From: Gluconobacter morbifer G707
Lineage (GTDB): Bacteria; Pseudomonadota; Alphaproteobacteria; Acetobacterales; Acetobacteraceae
Reading direction: 5' to 3'
DNA: 64,000 nt
Assembly: GCF_000234355.1 (NCBI RefSeq)
Contig: NZ_AGQV01000001.1
Coordinates: 788,501-852,500, forward strand
A program made the position numbers and the translations under genes. The notes under the pieces are model-generated. The model was not told the origin of the DNA, did no database searches, and saw nothing but the letters and a program-made list of their open reading frames with translations. Shown piece after piece: positions 37,852-46,468 of this stretch (position 1 is the first letter of the stretch; each line of letters begins with the position of its first letter).

Positions 37852-38152
37852 GAAAGGCTCCGGGACAACAGCAGGGAAGGGATTGTCAAACGCCTGATAC
37901 GCAAAGGCAAGAGAGCAGGAAATGACGAAAGAATTTCAGGTAAGTGCTATTTTATTTTTAATGCTTAATGAAATATTGTGTGAGGTCTGTTTCAAGTATT
38001 TCTTTTGTTTCATGTGGTATAGAAAGAAAAAGAAACAGGAAAATAATTTCTTTTTTCCGAAACTAAGGTCTGACTTCTTCTTTTAGGTTACTGCTCGGTT
38101 TGGACGAAAGGTTTGAATTCTCCATGCCGATGCAAGCATAAGGAAATCAGTC
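37852..38152. other. AT-rich intergenic region upstream of the KGG protein gene
   Basis: About 300 bp without a credible gene. The part 37920-38100 is strongly AT-rich compared with the neighbours, with purine runs (gaaagaaaaagaaacaggaaaat), and should hold the promoter of the KGG-repeat protein. I found no general-stress sigma (GGAAC...CGTT) boxes. Confidence 0.5.
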
Positions 38153-38503
38153 ATGTTTCGTAATCACGAAGAGACCTTCTCCTTTGTTTATGCCGCCAGT
38201 GGTCATGGCGGTGGTTCTTCTTCCAATCCCGGCAACTTCGCCAATGATCGTGAAAAGGCCTCTGCTGCTGGCCACAAAGGTGGACAGCACAGTCACTCCG
38301 GCTCGTCTTCGTCTGGTACAGGTTCCCATGAGGGAAACTTCTCCCAGAACCACGAAAAGGCGGCTGAAGCAGGACGCAAGGGCGGACAGAACAACCATTC
38401 CAGTTCTTCGGGAAGCCATTCGTCTTCCCATACTTCGGGCCAGACACATGAAAAACTGTCTGAAGCCGGAAAAAAGGGCGGACAGGCATCTCATCGATCG
38501 TGA
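38153..38503 (+). CDS. KGG-repeat stress-type hydrophilic protein
   Basis: 116 residues, very hydrophilic, rich in Gly, Ser, His and Lys. It contains three copies of a repeat built on E/REKA-AxAGxKGGQ: REKASAAGHKGGQ, HEKAAEAGRKGGQ and HEKLSEAGKKGGQ, separated by Ser/Gly/His linkers. This is the KGG (GsiB/con-10-like) motif of general stress proteins, which are intrinsically disordered and thought to protect against desiccation or oxidants. Start uses ATG 38153 with AAGGAAA upstream. Expression is probably stress-induced. Confidence 0.85.
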   Translation: MFRNHEETFSFVYAASGHGGGSSSNPGNFANDREKASAAGHKGGQHSHSGSSSSGTGSHEGNFSQNHEKAAEAGRKGGQNNHSSSSGSHSSSHTSGQTHEKLSEAGKKGGQASHRS

Positions 38504-38570
38504 TGTGGTAGCCTGAAGTTCTGACGTGGTTCGTGACCAGTCAGGACTTCAGGGGCTGTGAATGCTTCAG

Positions 38571-38612
38571 AAAAGCCGGCATTTCCCTCAGTAATTCGGG
38601 ATGCCGGCTTTT
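38571..38612. terminator. Bidirectional terminator between the KGG gene and nodT
   Basis: 12-bp perfect arms (aaaagccggcat / atgccggctttt) around an 18-base loop that itself can pair (tccc/ggga). Short A and T ends let it serve both convergent genes. Confidence 0.8.
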
Positions 38613-38664
38613 CGGCGTTCTGGACCTGTCGAAATTTTTTTTCCGCATCGAAAATGCTTGGATA

Positions 38665-40287
38665 TCAGGGCAGGCCGGTGGACTGTGCGTCTCCCAGCGC
38701 GCCCGTGCCGAAAGCAACGCCAGCCGCAGCAATAAGGGCTGCGTAATAAGCGTCGGAATGGCTGAGGGTCGCATTCAGCAGACCATTCTGGGCCAGAGAC
38801 GCCTGTGTGATGGATCCTACACCGTTGCGATAGGCCGCATAGGCTGCATCGAAACCCGTCTGGGCAGCGGTCTGGAGTTTGTCGGAGGCCATGTAGGCAC
38901 TCAGGCTTGTCCGCAGGGCGTTCTCCGCAGCCACGATCTGTTTGACGGATGAATCAACCGTTTGCTGGAGGGTGGCGTTTGCACTATCGGACTGGTCCTG
39001 TGCCTGCCTGAGCATGGCGGCGCGCATTCCGCCATCGAAGATCGGAACGGTGATGCCTCCGAGGATCAGGCTGCTGAAGGAATTGGTGGAGAGATTCAGG
39101 GTGGGCGGTGTTTCACTGGCAATGCCCGGAACAGAGGACAGGGCGAGACGTCCGGTGGTGTAAGCGACGTTACCGGTTACGAAAATCTTGGGGAGAAATT
39201 CGCTTTTCGCAGCTGTAACGCGGCTGCGGGCGGCCTTGGCATTGGCATAGGCCGCGAGCACGTCCGGACGGCGGGCAACGGCCTGCTGGACCAGCGCGTC
39301 AGGCAGACGCGTATCATCAAGCGCGAGGGGACGGCCGGCAATATTTTCGGTCTGGAAGCGCGTGGTTGGAGAAATGCCAATGGCGTTGACGAGTTCCAGG
39401 TAGGTATTTTCCGCATCGCCTTCTGCTTGGACCAGTCTCAGTTCCGTCTGGGCAGTTGCCTGCCGGGCTTGTGTAACATCGACTATGGTACCCTGTCCCT
39501 GTTTCAGGCGCGCTTCGGCGGCATGCTGGACAAGGACGGCGTTGTCATGGGCTTTCTGAAGCGATGTGACGCGGGCCGCTGCGGCTGCATGCGTATAGAA
39601 CGCGGTGGTGACACCATAGATGATCTTCTGATGAGCAGCGGTGAACAGGATATTGCTGGCGATCTGGGCCTGGCGGGCAGCTTCAATGGTGGCTTCGCGC
39701 TTACCGAAATCAAACAGCAGCCATTCCAGTCCAAGCGTCTGTACCTCGCCGGGGCCAGAATTCCTGTTGCGGGTTCCGCCTAACAGGTTGTTGAGGGAAT
39801 TCAAGCCGGAGTTGATGCCGTTTCCGATTGAACCGGCATCGCTGACGGAAGGATTGGCCCCGTCATTACGGCTGTGACTGTATCCGCCCACGACAGTGGC
39901 TGTCAGTTGCGGAAGGTAAGTGCTTTTGGTGATGCCGACGGCAAGAGCCGCATCCCGCGCCATGTCCCATGCCCGGCGTGTTTCCGGGTTTGCGGATTGC
40001 GCAATATCGATCAGTTCCGCGAGATTATAGGCATGGCCGGGGTGGAATATAGCTTCAGGAGCGGGTGGACGGATCTGGATGTGGCTATTGGAGGGTAGAG
40101 TATAGCCCGGTGGCAGGGCCAGTCCCCGCGCGCCGTGCTTTCCCGGTATGATTTCGCCACTTGCGGCCAGATTGGGCTGCCACGGGCTGTCAGAACGTTC
40201 GGGGGCGGTCTGCAGTTCCTGCGTGGCGCAGGCGGTCAATGTCAGGAGCAGGACTGTTGCGGGTAGAAAAGAGGCGTGACGGGTCAT
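38665..40287 (-). CDS. Outer-membrane efflux lipoprotein, NodT/TolC family
   Basis: 540 residues. The signal peptide ends in lipobox LTAC (cysteine near 19), typical of NodT-type TolC homologues. Two OEP domains follow, with long helices (ARQATAQTELRLVQAEGDAENTYLEL; AVARRPDVLAAYANAKAARSRVTAAKSEFLPKI). It is the outer-membrane duct of the efflux system and starts 4 bp inside the FUSC gene stop. Confidence 0.9.
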   Translation of the reverse strand: MTRHASFLPATVLLLTLTACATQELQTAPERSDSPWQPNLAASGEIIPGKHGARGLALPPGYTLPSNSHIQIRPPAPEAIFHPGHAYNLAELIDIAQSANPETRRAWDMARDAALAVGITKSTYLPQLTATVVGGYSHSRNDGANPSVSDAGSIGNGINSGLNSLNNLLGGTRNRNSGPGEVQTLGLEWLLFDFGKREATIEAARQAQIASNILFTAAHQKIIYGVTTAFYTHAAAAARVTSLQKAHDNAVLVQHAAEARLKQGQGTIVDVTQARQATAQTELRLVQAEGDAENTYLELVNAIGISPTTRFQTENIAGRPLALDDTRLPDALVQQAVARRPDVLAAYANAKAARSRVTAAKSEFLPKIFVTGNVAYTTGRLALSSVPGIASETPPTLNLSTNSFSSLILGGITVPIFDGGMRAAMLRQAQDQSDSANATLQQTVDSSVKQIVAAENALRTSLSAYMASDKLQTAAQTGFDAAYAAYRNGVGSITQASLAQNGLLNATLSHSDAYYAALIAAAGVAFGTGALGDAQSTGLP

Positions 40288-42077
40288 GAGGCAGTCTGTT
40301 CCAGTCGTGCAATTCTGCTATCGGCATCGGTTTCGGAGCCGTCCTGAAGCAGGTCTGCGCTCAGACGGGCAGCATCTTTTAGGACATCTTGGCAGGTCTG
40401 AAGATGGGTCAGGTCGGCGCGCATGTGTGCAGGTTCGGTCATGGCGTATTCGAGGGTGCGTTCCCCCTCTGAAATCGCGGTCTGAGTTTCCGCACAGGCT
40501 GCCTCACGGTGTTGTATGTCCGGAGCATCACGCTCTCTTTTCAGAGTGTCGGCGATGGCGCGGAGTTTGGTGGGAAGCTGATGGTAGGCACTGGATGGCC
40601 AGAAGCTGGTAAACATCGCGTAAGTGATGAAATTGCCGATCATGATTCCGACGATCCGGTCCCGGGCGGTGGCCATATCGGTTGTCGGGCCATAGCCCTT
40701 GAGGTCCGTCAGATAAAAGGCGAGGCCGATCTGAAAGCCGGCATAGGCAATGCGCTCATCACCGGCCTTGATCCATGCGCCGATCAGGGAGGCAACGAAA
40801 ACCAGCGCAAGGAAGGCTGTGACGTCATTGAAATGGGGCATCAGGAAAATGATGGACAAAATACCGATTGAGCCGCCGATCAGGGCCCCGACAATGCGAA
40901 GTGTCAGCTTGGAGATCATTTCTCCCATGGTGGGGAGCGCTACAATGAAACAGGTGATGATGCAGGTGTGAATGCCCTGCCAGTTCAGGATCTTGAATAG
41001 GAAATAGCTGGTCATGACCGCTGCCGTTCCCTTGACGGCAAAGCGGACGTGCTCAGGGTTGGTAAAGGCATCTGGCGCGAAGAATCCGGATGCCTGTTTT
41101 GCAGAAGTCTGTTTGGATTCCAGCGCGGGAGTCGTGAAGGTGGGAAGCAGATCCGCGAGCGCCTGCAGGGCTGGCGCAGCAGCCGGGATGTGTGGACGCT
41201 GGATGTCTGTCGGATAATCCCCCTGCGCGAATATGGCGACCATGCTCCGCAGTGGGTTCAGGAGTTCGGGCGGTATGATCAGAGAGGAATGGCTGTCCGC
41301 CGCTTCGATGGCCAGTGCGAGCACGGAGACGCTTGCTCCGGCCGCCTGTTTCAGACAGGCGAGGTCATGGGCAGACCAGAGTTTCTCCAGCGCGGCCATC
41401 TTCGCGTTTTTCATCATTTCTGTCGTGCCGGTTCGGAGCATGTCCGTTGCGCGCTCGCGGATCTGGCCATCTGGCGATTCCAGCAGTTGGACGGAAATAC
41501 GCAGCCGGGTAGCAACAGCATCTGTCAGCAGTATTTTGGGCGACGGACAGATCAGTAGTCCGAGTACGACCATTACTGCGCCGGGAACGGCCAGAAACAG
41601 ATCAGTATAGAGAAGGGCCCGGGTCACGACCTCACCGACCGGTACCTGATCGATGGCAATCAGGGCGTAGACGATGATCAGACCCAGCATGTAGGCGACC
41701 GGTTTGAGCTTGCTTGCCGACCCTAGAAAGAAAAACATGAACGAGAGAAGTGCGATGACGATGACCAGCCCCATCGGGTGATCGAGCGTCAGGCGCACCA
41801 GTCCATAAACAAGTGCGATGAGAACGAGGATGATGACGTTCAGGCCTACGCCGGCCAGTGCGTTGGTGACCCTGTCTTTCTGCCATAGCGCCATGGCGGC
41901 GAGTGTGGGGACGGCAAGGTCCGGAACCTGCCAGATCTCGCCGATCAGAACCGTGGCGGTACAGGCCGCCGCCATGCGAATGGCATAGGGCAGGCGGCCG
42001 GGCGTCGGGTCACAGACCAGATGCCAGAGCCGTGCCGGACTCAGTCTGTCGGGAAAATCAGGGACAGGCCGCGCCAT
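40284..42077 (-). CDS. FUSC-family inner-membrane transporter (aromatic acid exporter / YccC type)
   Basis: 597 residues from ATG 42077, overlapping the HlyD gene by 20 bp; the longer frame to 42263 is read through HlyD sequence and is unlikely. The layout is an N-terminal set of about six helices (LPYAIRMAAACTATVLIGEIW), a soluble middle, and a second set of helices after about residue 350 (FAVKGTAAVMTSYFLFKILNWQGIHTCIITCF). This is the AaeB/FUSC arrangement that exports aromatic acids or other toxic organic acids with an HlyD partner. Confidence 0.88.
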   Translation of the reverse strand: MARPVPDFPDRLSPARLWHLVCDPTPGRLPYAIRMAAACTATVLIGEIWQVPDLAVPTLAAMALWQKDRVTNALAGVGLNVIILVLIALVYGLVRLTLDHPMGLVIVIALLSFMFFFLGSASKLKPVAYMLGLIIVYALIAIDQVPVGEVVTRALLYTDLFLAVPGAVMVVLGLLICPSPKILLTDAVATRLRISVQLLESPDGQIRERATDMLRTGTTEMMKNAKMAALEKLWSAHDLACLKQAAGASVSVLALAIEAADSHSSLIIPPELLNPLRSMVAIFAQGDYPTDIQRPHIPAAAPALQALADLLPTFTTPALESKQTSAKQASGFFAPDAFTNPEHVRFAVKGTAAVMTSYFLFKILNWQGIHTCIITCFIVALPTMGEMISKLTLRIVGALIGGSIGILSIIFLMPHFNDVTAFLALVFVASLIGAWIKAGDERIAYAGFQIGLAFYLTDLKGYGPTTDMATARDRIVGIMIGNFITYAMFTSFWPSSAYHQLPTKLRAIADTLKRERDAPDIQHREAACAETQTAISEGERTLEYAMTEPAHMRADLTHLQTCQDVLKDAARLSADLLQDGSETDADSRIARLEQTAS

Positions 42078-43107
42078 AACGGATCTCGACTGTGGCCGTG
42101 GCGCCGAGACGGAGCAGTTCCAGTGTCGTGCCATCAAGTTTGATGCGTACGGGAAACCGCTGCGCGACATGGACCCAGTCCATCTGGCGGGGGACCAGTG
42201 GCAGGGACCGGGCAATACCAGCGGAATCCGCGGACAGAACGCCCCAGCCGATGCTTTCCACATGGCCGTGGATCGAGGACTTGCGGTTGATCATGGAATA
42301 GACGGTGGCGCAGTCTCCCGCATGGACAGCATTCAGATTTATCTCGCGGATATTGGCTGTGGCGTACCAGGCGTCATCCGTAATCAGCGTAAAGAGAACT
42401 TGCGAAGGGGCGAGCACCTCGCCGGGGCGGACATTCAAGCTGGTGACATAGCCGTCCTGCGGGGCAGTGACGACGGTCTGGCGCAGTTCATAACGGGCAT
42501 GGTCCAGTGCGGCCTGACTGGCGGCCGCTGCGGCGAGGGAGCTTTTCAGATCTCCGATGGCGACGCCCGCTGCCATGGACTGCTGCTCGCTCTGGGCAAG
42601 TGAGACTTCCGCATCGTGGAGAGCGACGCGGGCCTGATCGTATTGCTGCCAGGGGATGTAGGCGTGGTCAGCCAGTGGCCGCAGGCGTTCGACGGTCCGT
42701 GCCGCCAGATCGCGGTTTGTGCGTGTGCGGGTGACCTGATCGCTGGCTGTGGCGGCATTGGCCGTCTTGACGCTGACAAGACGCTGCTGGTTTTCCACCT
42801 CCGCCTTCGCAAGGGCAAGATTGGCTTCCGCCTGTCTGACCGTCAGTTCATAAGGTTCCGGGTCAAGGCGGTAAAGGATATCGCCCTTGTGGACGTGCTG
42901 ATTGGTCCGGACGCGCAGATCGACGAGGCGGCCGCCTACCGTGGAGGCCACATGCACCAGTTCCGCATCGATACTGGCGCTTTCGGAGCTGGGATACTGG
43001 CTGTCCTCATGAGCGACATGGATGCCGAACAGTGTCGCCGCGCCGACGCAGAGAACTGCGATGAAGATGCCAACAGGTTTTTTGCCAGAGATTTTGACAC
43101 GCTGCAT
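42058..43107 (-). CDS. HlyD-family periplasmic adaptor subunit
   Basis: 349 residues from ATG 43107. One N-terminal helix (PVGIFIAVLCVGAATLFGIHVA) is followed by biotinyl-lipoyl half-motifs (VGGRLVDLRVRTNQHVHKGDILYRLDP; TAPQDGYVTSLNVRPGEVL), a coiled coil of about 100 residues between them, and a beta-barrel domain. It links the FUSC pump to the NodT duct, like AaeA. The start is 2 bases after the DUF1656 stop. Confidence 0.9.
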   Translation of the reverse strand: MQRVKISGKKPVGIFIAVLCVGAATLFGIHVAHEDSQYPSSESASIDAELVHVASTVGGRLVDLRVRTNQHVHKGDILYRLDPEPYELTVRQAEANLALAKAEVENQQRLVSVKTANAATASDQVTRTRTNRDLAARTVERLRPLADHAYIPWQQYDQARVALHDAEVSLAQSEQQSMAAGVAIGDLKSSLAAAAASQAALDHARYELRQTVVTAPQDGYVTSLNVRPGEVLAPSQVLFTLITDDAWYATANIREINLNAVHAGDCATVYSMINRKSSIHGHVESIGWGVLSADSAGIARSLPLVPRQMDWVHVAQRFPVRIKLDGTTLELLRLGATATVEIRYGAACP

Positions 43108-43109
43108 CG

Positions 43110-43388
43110 TCAGGGCCCGAACACCAGCGCCCAGACCAGAAGGGCGGTAATGACCCCCAGGGAGACATATGTGAAGAGACGGAAACTCATAAGGGCGTCC
43201 AGCCCGATTGCCAGAAACAGCACGCGCAACCCGACGGCTGTGGCAATCCCGATAAGGCCGCACAGCATCCAGGCGGGAAAATAGGCTCCCACTAGGGGAA
43301 AGGACGGTGCGCCTCCGGTACTGCATCCGCCGAGACCGAAGCCAAGACAGAGAACAGGAAGCAGTCTACCGGATTTTGCCGCATGCAT
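43110..43388 (-). CDS. DUF1656-like small membrane protein with lipobox N-terminus
   Basis: 92 residues from ATG 43388 (a GTG at 43409 is the alternative). The C-terminal two thirds follow the DUF1656/AaeX pattern: a short FPLVGAYFPAWML motif, then two helices. Unlike usual AaeX proteins of about 65 residues, it has an extra N-terminal signal ending in lipobox GGC, suggesting a lipidated variant. It is the first gene of the DUF1656-HlyD-FUSC-NodT operon. Confidence 0.7.
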   Translation of the reverse strand: MHAAKSGRLLPVLCLGFGLGGCSTGGAPSFPLVGAYFPAWMLCGLIGIATAVGLRVLFLAIGLDALMSFRLFTYVSLGVITALLVWALVFGP

Positions 43389-43561
43389 GGAAAAGGAGTG
43401 CGCTTTCACGTGGCCTGGAGCTGGCACTTTATCATATTCCCGACGTACCGCCATGCCGCTCTGCCGGTAGAGACAGAATGCTGTTTCAGGTCAGATTATA
43501 AAACCCACTTTCCCGCCCTGTGTTCTCAAAGGCAGAAATGATTTTGTGAAAGGTATTATCC

Positions 43562-44119
43562 GTGTTGAGGAAACACTTTCTTCTGTCCGTCCTGCTCACG
43601 GTTGCCTTCGGGACAGGATCTGCTTTTGCGGCAGTGCAAAATCTGACGCTGTCACCCGGCAACACACAGGCTTATCTTCATGCGCGTTCTGCCGTGACGG
43701 ATGTGGACGGGACGTTCAGCGAGGTTTCGGGGCATCTGGATTATGACCTTGAACATCAGACCTGCCATGTGGATCTGACTATGGATGTCAGTTCCCTGAA
43801 AGTGGGAAGTGCTGTCATGAAACAGATCATGCTGTCCGGCATCATGCTCGACAGTGATGCTCATCCGACGATGCATTACGTAGGCGACTGTCGCCCCCGG
43901 GTCGTGAATGGTCAGGTGCAGGGACAACTTGTCGGAATGCTGACTATGCGGGGACAGACCCATCCGGTCACGTTCGCATCTCGGATGCAGTTCTCCGGTA
44001 ATACGCTCCGCAGGATTGTCAGTACCGCGACATTCGATCAGCGGAAATGGGGTGTCAGCACGTTGTTGCGTTCAGTCAATCCCATGGTCCGGTCGGAAAC
44101 GGTTATCGAACTGAAATAA
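43562..44119 (+). CDS. YceI-family periplasmic protein
   Basis: 185 residues from a GTG at 43562, with AAAGGT 9 bases before it. There is a clear signal peptide (LLSVLLTVAFGTGSAFA). The mature part is a lipocalin-like beta-barrel of the YceI family: SAVTDVDGTFSEVSGHLDYD, VDLTMDVSSLKVGS, MRGQTHPVTF and RKWGVSTLL. The family binds long isoprenoid or amphipathic ligands and is base-induced in E. coli. It diverges from the efflux operon. Confidence 0.9.
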   Translation: MLRKHFLLSVLLTVAFGTGSAFAAVQNLTLSPGNTQAYLHARSAVTDVDGTFSEVSGHLDYDLEHQTCHVDLTMDVSSLKVGSAVMKQIMLSGIMLDSDAHPTMHYVGDCRPRVVNGQVQGQLVGMLTMRGQTHPVTFASRMQFSGNTLRRIVSTATFDQRKWGVSTLLRSVNPMVRSETVIELK

Positions 44120-44225
44120 CAATTGCCATCGTCAGATGAGACTTGTGACGGTTGGGTGGGTTCGATACGCCCAGTCAGGGCGCTCAGGCCCTGTTTTCCG
44201 TGGTTTTAACAAGGCGACAAACGTC

Positions 44226-45194
44226 ATGAAGGCTTCCGTTCCGTTGGTTCTCTCGTTTGGCAGCATCAACATGGATCTGACGGCACGTGTCAGGCGGTTG
44301 CCTGCGCCGGGCGAGACGGTGCATGCGGAAAGTTATGCCGTCGGGCTGGGAGGCAAGGGAAGCAACCAGGCGGCGGCGGCGGCACGGCTGGGAAAAAAGC
44401 TTGGTGTTCAGGTCGCTCTGGCGGGGCGTGTCGGACAGGATGCTTTCGGGTTGCAGTCTCGGGAAACCCTGACGCGCTTCGGTGTTGATCTGGCGCCTTT
44501 GAGAGATGACCCTGACAATCCGACAGGTATCGCCCTGATTGGAGTTGATGCTCTCGGTGAGAACTGCATCACTGTGGCCGGGGGCGCTAATGGGGCCGTT
44601 GATGAGACGGATGTGGCAGAGGCTGGCCCATGGCTGGATAAAGCGCATGTGCTGCTACTTCAGCTTGAAATCCCGCAGGCTGCGGTTCTGGGTGCAGCAC
44701 GGCGTGTCAGGCAGGCAGGGGGAACAGTCATTTTGGATCCAGCTCCTGCTCCGGAGCAGGGGTTGCTGGACGCTCTCTGGTCAGAAAGTGACATCATAAC
44801 GCCCAATGAAACCGAAACCTTCAGTCTGACAGGAATTCTGCCAGCTGCTCCGGAAGAGGCTGCCCGCGCGGCAGCAGTACTTCTTAGTCGTGGCGCCCGG
44901 GCTGTTGTCGTGAAAATGGGCGCCCGGGGCGTTTACTGGACCGATGGTACCCACGAGGGACACTGGCCGCCCTTTCCGGTCGTTCCAGTGGACACTGTCG
45001 CGGCGGGAGACTGTTTCAATGCTGGACTTGCCGTTGCGCTGGCTGCCGGGAAAACTCTTGGAGAAGCCGTACGATTGGCGGCGGCCTGTGGGGCGCTGGC
45101 TACGACACGTGTCGGTGCAGCGGAAGCCGCTCCGGAATGGGAAGAGGTGGCGCAGATGATGGAACTATCTCTGGAAGCAATGGCGACACGATAG
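44226..45194 (+). CDS. rbsK: Ribokinase (PfkB family)
   Basis: 322 residues from ATG 44226; the frame is open to 44136 but the ribokinase homology begins at FGSINMD. Sugar-binding GLGGKGSNQAAAAARLG and the catalytic DTVAAGDCFNAGLAVAL block (Asp base) are present. It phosphorylates D-ribose at O5. No ribose transporter or rbsD is adjacent. Another PfkB sugar kinase is possible, but the motif order is that of RbsK. Confidence 0.87.
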   Translation: MKASVPLVLSFGSINMDLTARVRRLPAPGETVHAESYAVGLGGKGSNQAAAAARLGKKLGVQVALAGRVGQDAFGLQSRETLTRFGVDLAPLRDDPDNPTGIALIGVDALGENCITVAGGANGAVDETDVAEAGPWLDKAHVLLLQLEIPQAAVLGAARRVRQAGGTVILDPAPAPEQGLLDALWSESDIITPNETETFSLTGILPAAPEEAARAAAVLLSRGARAVVVKMGARGVYWTDGTHEGHWPPFPVVPVDTVAAGDCFNAGLAVALAAGKTLGEAVRLAAACGALATTRVGAAEAAPEWEEVAQMMELSLEAMATR

Positions 45195-45833
45195 CTATGA
45201 CTGGGCTGATGCTATAAAAATTACCTATTTCCAAATAGTTATCGACAGGAAATATGGCCTATTCCCATAAGGGGAATGGGCTTGGACATGGAAAAGCGAT
45301 TCTGTCTGTTCACAAATGCTTTAACAACAAAAATGTGACTTTCTGTGTCCTGAGGCTGCCGTGTCAGGAAAGAGGCGGTCAGGCGCGTTACTGGGATTTT
45401 TCTTTCGGAGTGCAGCTATACTCCAAGCATATAAGACAATGTGTCTGATGCGTTAAACAAAATTGGACCGGGTATGGGACGGCCTTTTGTTTGTGTGACG
45501 CAAACATCATGTTACGTCTTCGGCTTTATTTCCGGATGTATCCGCGTTGTCTGTTACATTTACTGGTGGGGCTTTTGAAGATGCAATACAAACAAATAAG
45601 AAAATAACATTCCGGTATCGAAACGTATATTGAACGTTTGTAATAAAACAGCTATCAGTTTCGATGTCAACCGGGAAAGGAAAAGTTCTTTCCGATGTTC
45701 TGGATAGGTTCGGTGGGGCTGGTTGGGGTGCGGTTGCGTGATCGACAAAGCGCGGTAGTGTTAAAGCACTTAAACGTGAGCGGGAATAGTACTGCTTATG
45801 TCCAGAATAGTGGAATTGATAAAGTGATCCGTC
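45195..45833. other. Intergenic region upstream of sldSLC
   Basis: About 640 bp with no credible gene; the short frames here lack ribosome sites and family features. AT-rich parts (45500-45660) and a small hairpin ggaaag/ctttcc near 45674-45695 are visible. It should carry the promoter for the dehydrogenase operon; I could not pick out convincing -35/-10 boxes. Confidence 0.5.
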
Positions 45834-46448
45834 ATGGCGAACGATAAGTATTGCCCGCTTGTTAACCTTCACGGTTCGTCCCCCAATGCGATGAGGATGA
45901 ACCGACTGGTGAGGATGTCACGCCGGGATGTCCTGCTGACCGGGATGGGCGCTGCCGCGACCTGTGGACTGGCGGGGGCTGCTCCCATGGTCCAGACTGC
46001 GACCGACCCGGATGTGGCGGTCTTCATGGAAGTTTCTCACTGCCTGACAGACCGACTACAGCTTGATCCACGGATCGGCGCGGCACTGTATGCGGGTATC
46101 GTGGCATCCGGCCCCGAGCGCAAGGCGCAGATCGGCAAGTTACATGACATCATGCAGGGCGGACACATCACGTCGTCAACGCAACTTGCGAAAGCGGCGG
46201 AACAGGCTGATCCCGCTCTGAAGGACGTTATCCACGACGTCATGACAGGGTGGTACCGGGGTGTCGCGAATGGCAAGGTCGTTGTCTATCGTTCCGCGCT
46301 GATGTTCGACATCACCAAGGACGCCATCTATCCCAAAACCTATGCCGCTGGTGGACCATTTTACTGGACGAGCGAGCCGCCCGATGTTGCCCGGCCTGAA
46401 GGGCAACCCGCTCTCTCGCCATCCAAATTCGTCGTGGAACCCACCTGA
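45834..46448 (+). CDS. sldS: Membrane-bound polyol (D-sorbitol) dehydrogenase, small subunit
   Basis: 204 residues. A twin-arginine signal (MSRRDVLLTGMGAAATCGLAG) is preceded by about 27 residues, so the true start could be an internal ATG near 45891. The rest is the conserved small-subunit domain of FAD-dependent alcohol/sugar dehydrogenases (DVHDVMTGWYRGVANGK-type block; here VIHDVMTGWYRG). It is exported folded together with the flavoprotein by Tat. The gene order small-large-cytochrome matches FAD-SLDH (sldSLC); fructose dehydrogenase uses small-cytochrome-large, so sorbitol is favoured. Confidence 0.85.
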   Translation: MANDKYCPLVNLHGSSPNAMRMNRLVRMSRRDVLLTGMGAAATCGLAGAAPMVQTATDPDVAVFMEVSHCLTDRLQLDPRIGAALYAGIVASGPERKAQIGKLHDIMQGGHITSSTQLAKAAEQADPALKDVIHDVMTGWYRGVANGKVVVYRSALMFDITKDAIYPKTYAAGGPFYWTSEPPDVARPEGQPALSPSKFVVEPT

Positions 46449-46468
46449 AAACCGGAACAGCCATATCC

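Noticed and set aside
38165..38500. Tandem-repeat or CRISPR-like array in the KGG gene
   Set aside because: The repetition follows codons of the KGG protein repeat with unequal spacing; there are no identical direct repeats with unique spacers.
45254..45448. 64-residue plus-strand frame upstream of sldS
   Set aside because: No ribosome site, no family features, and within an AT-rich control region.
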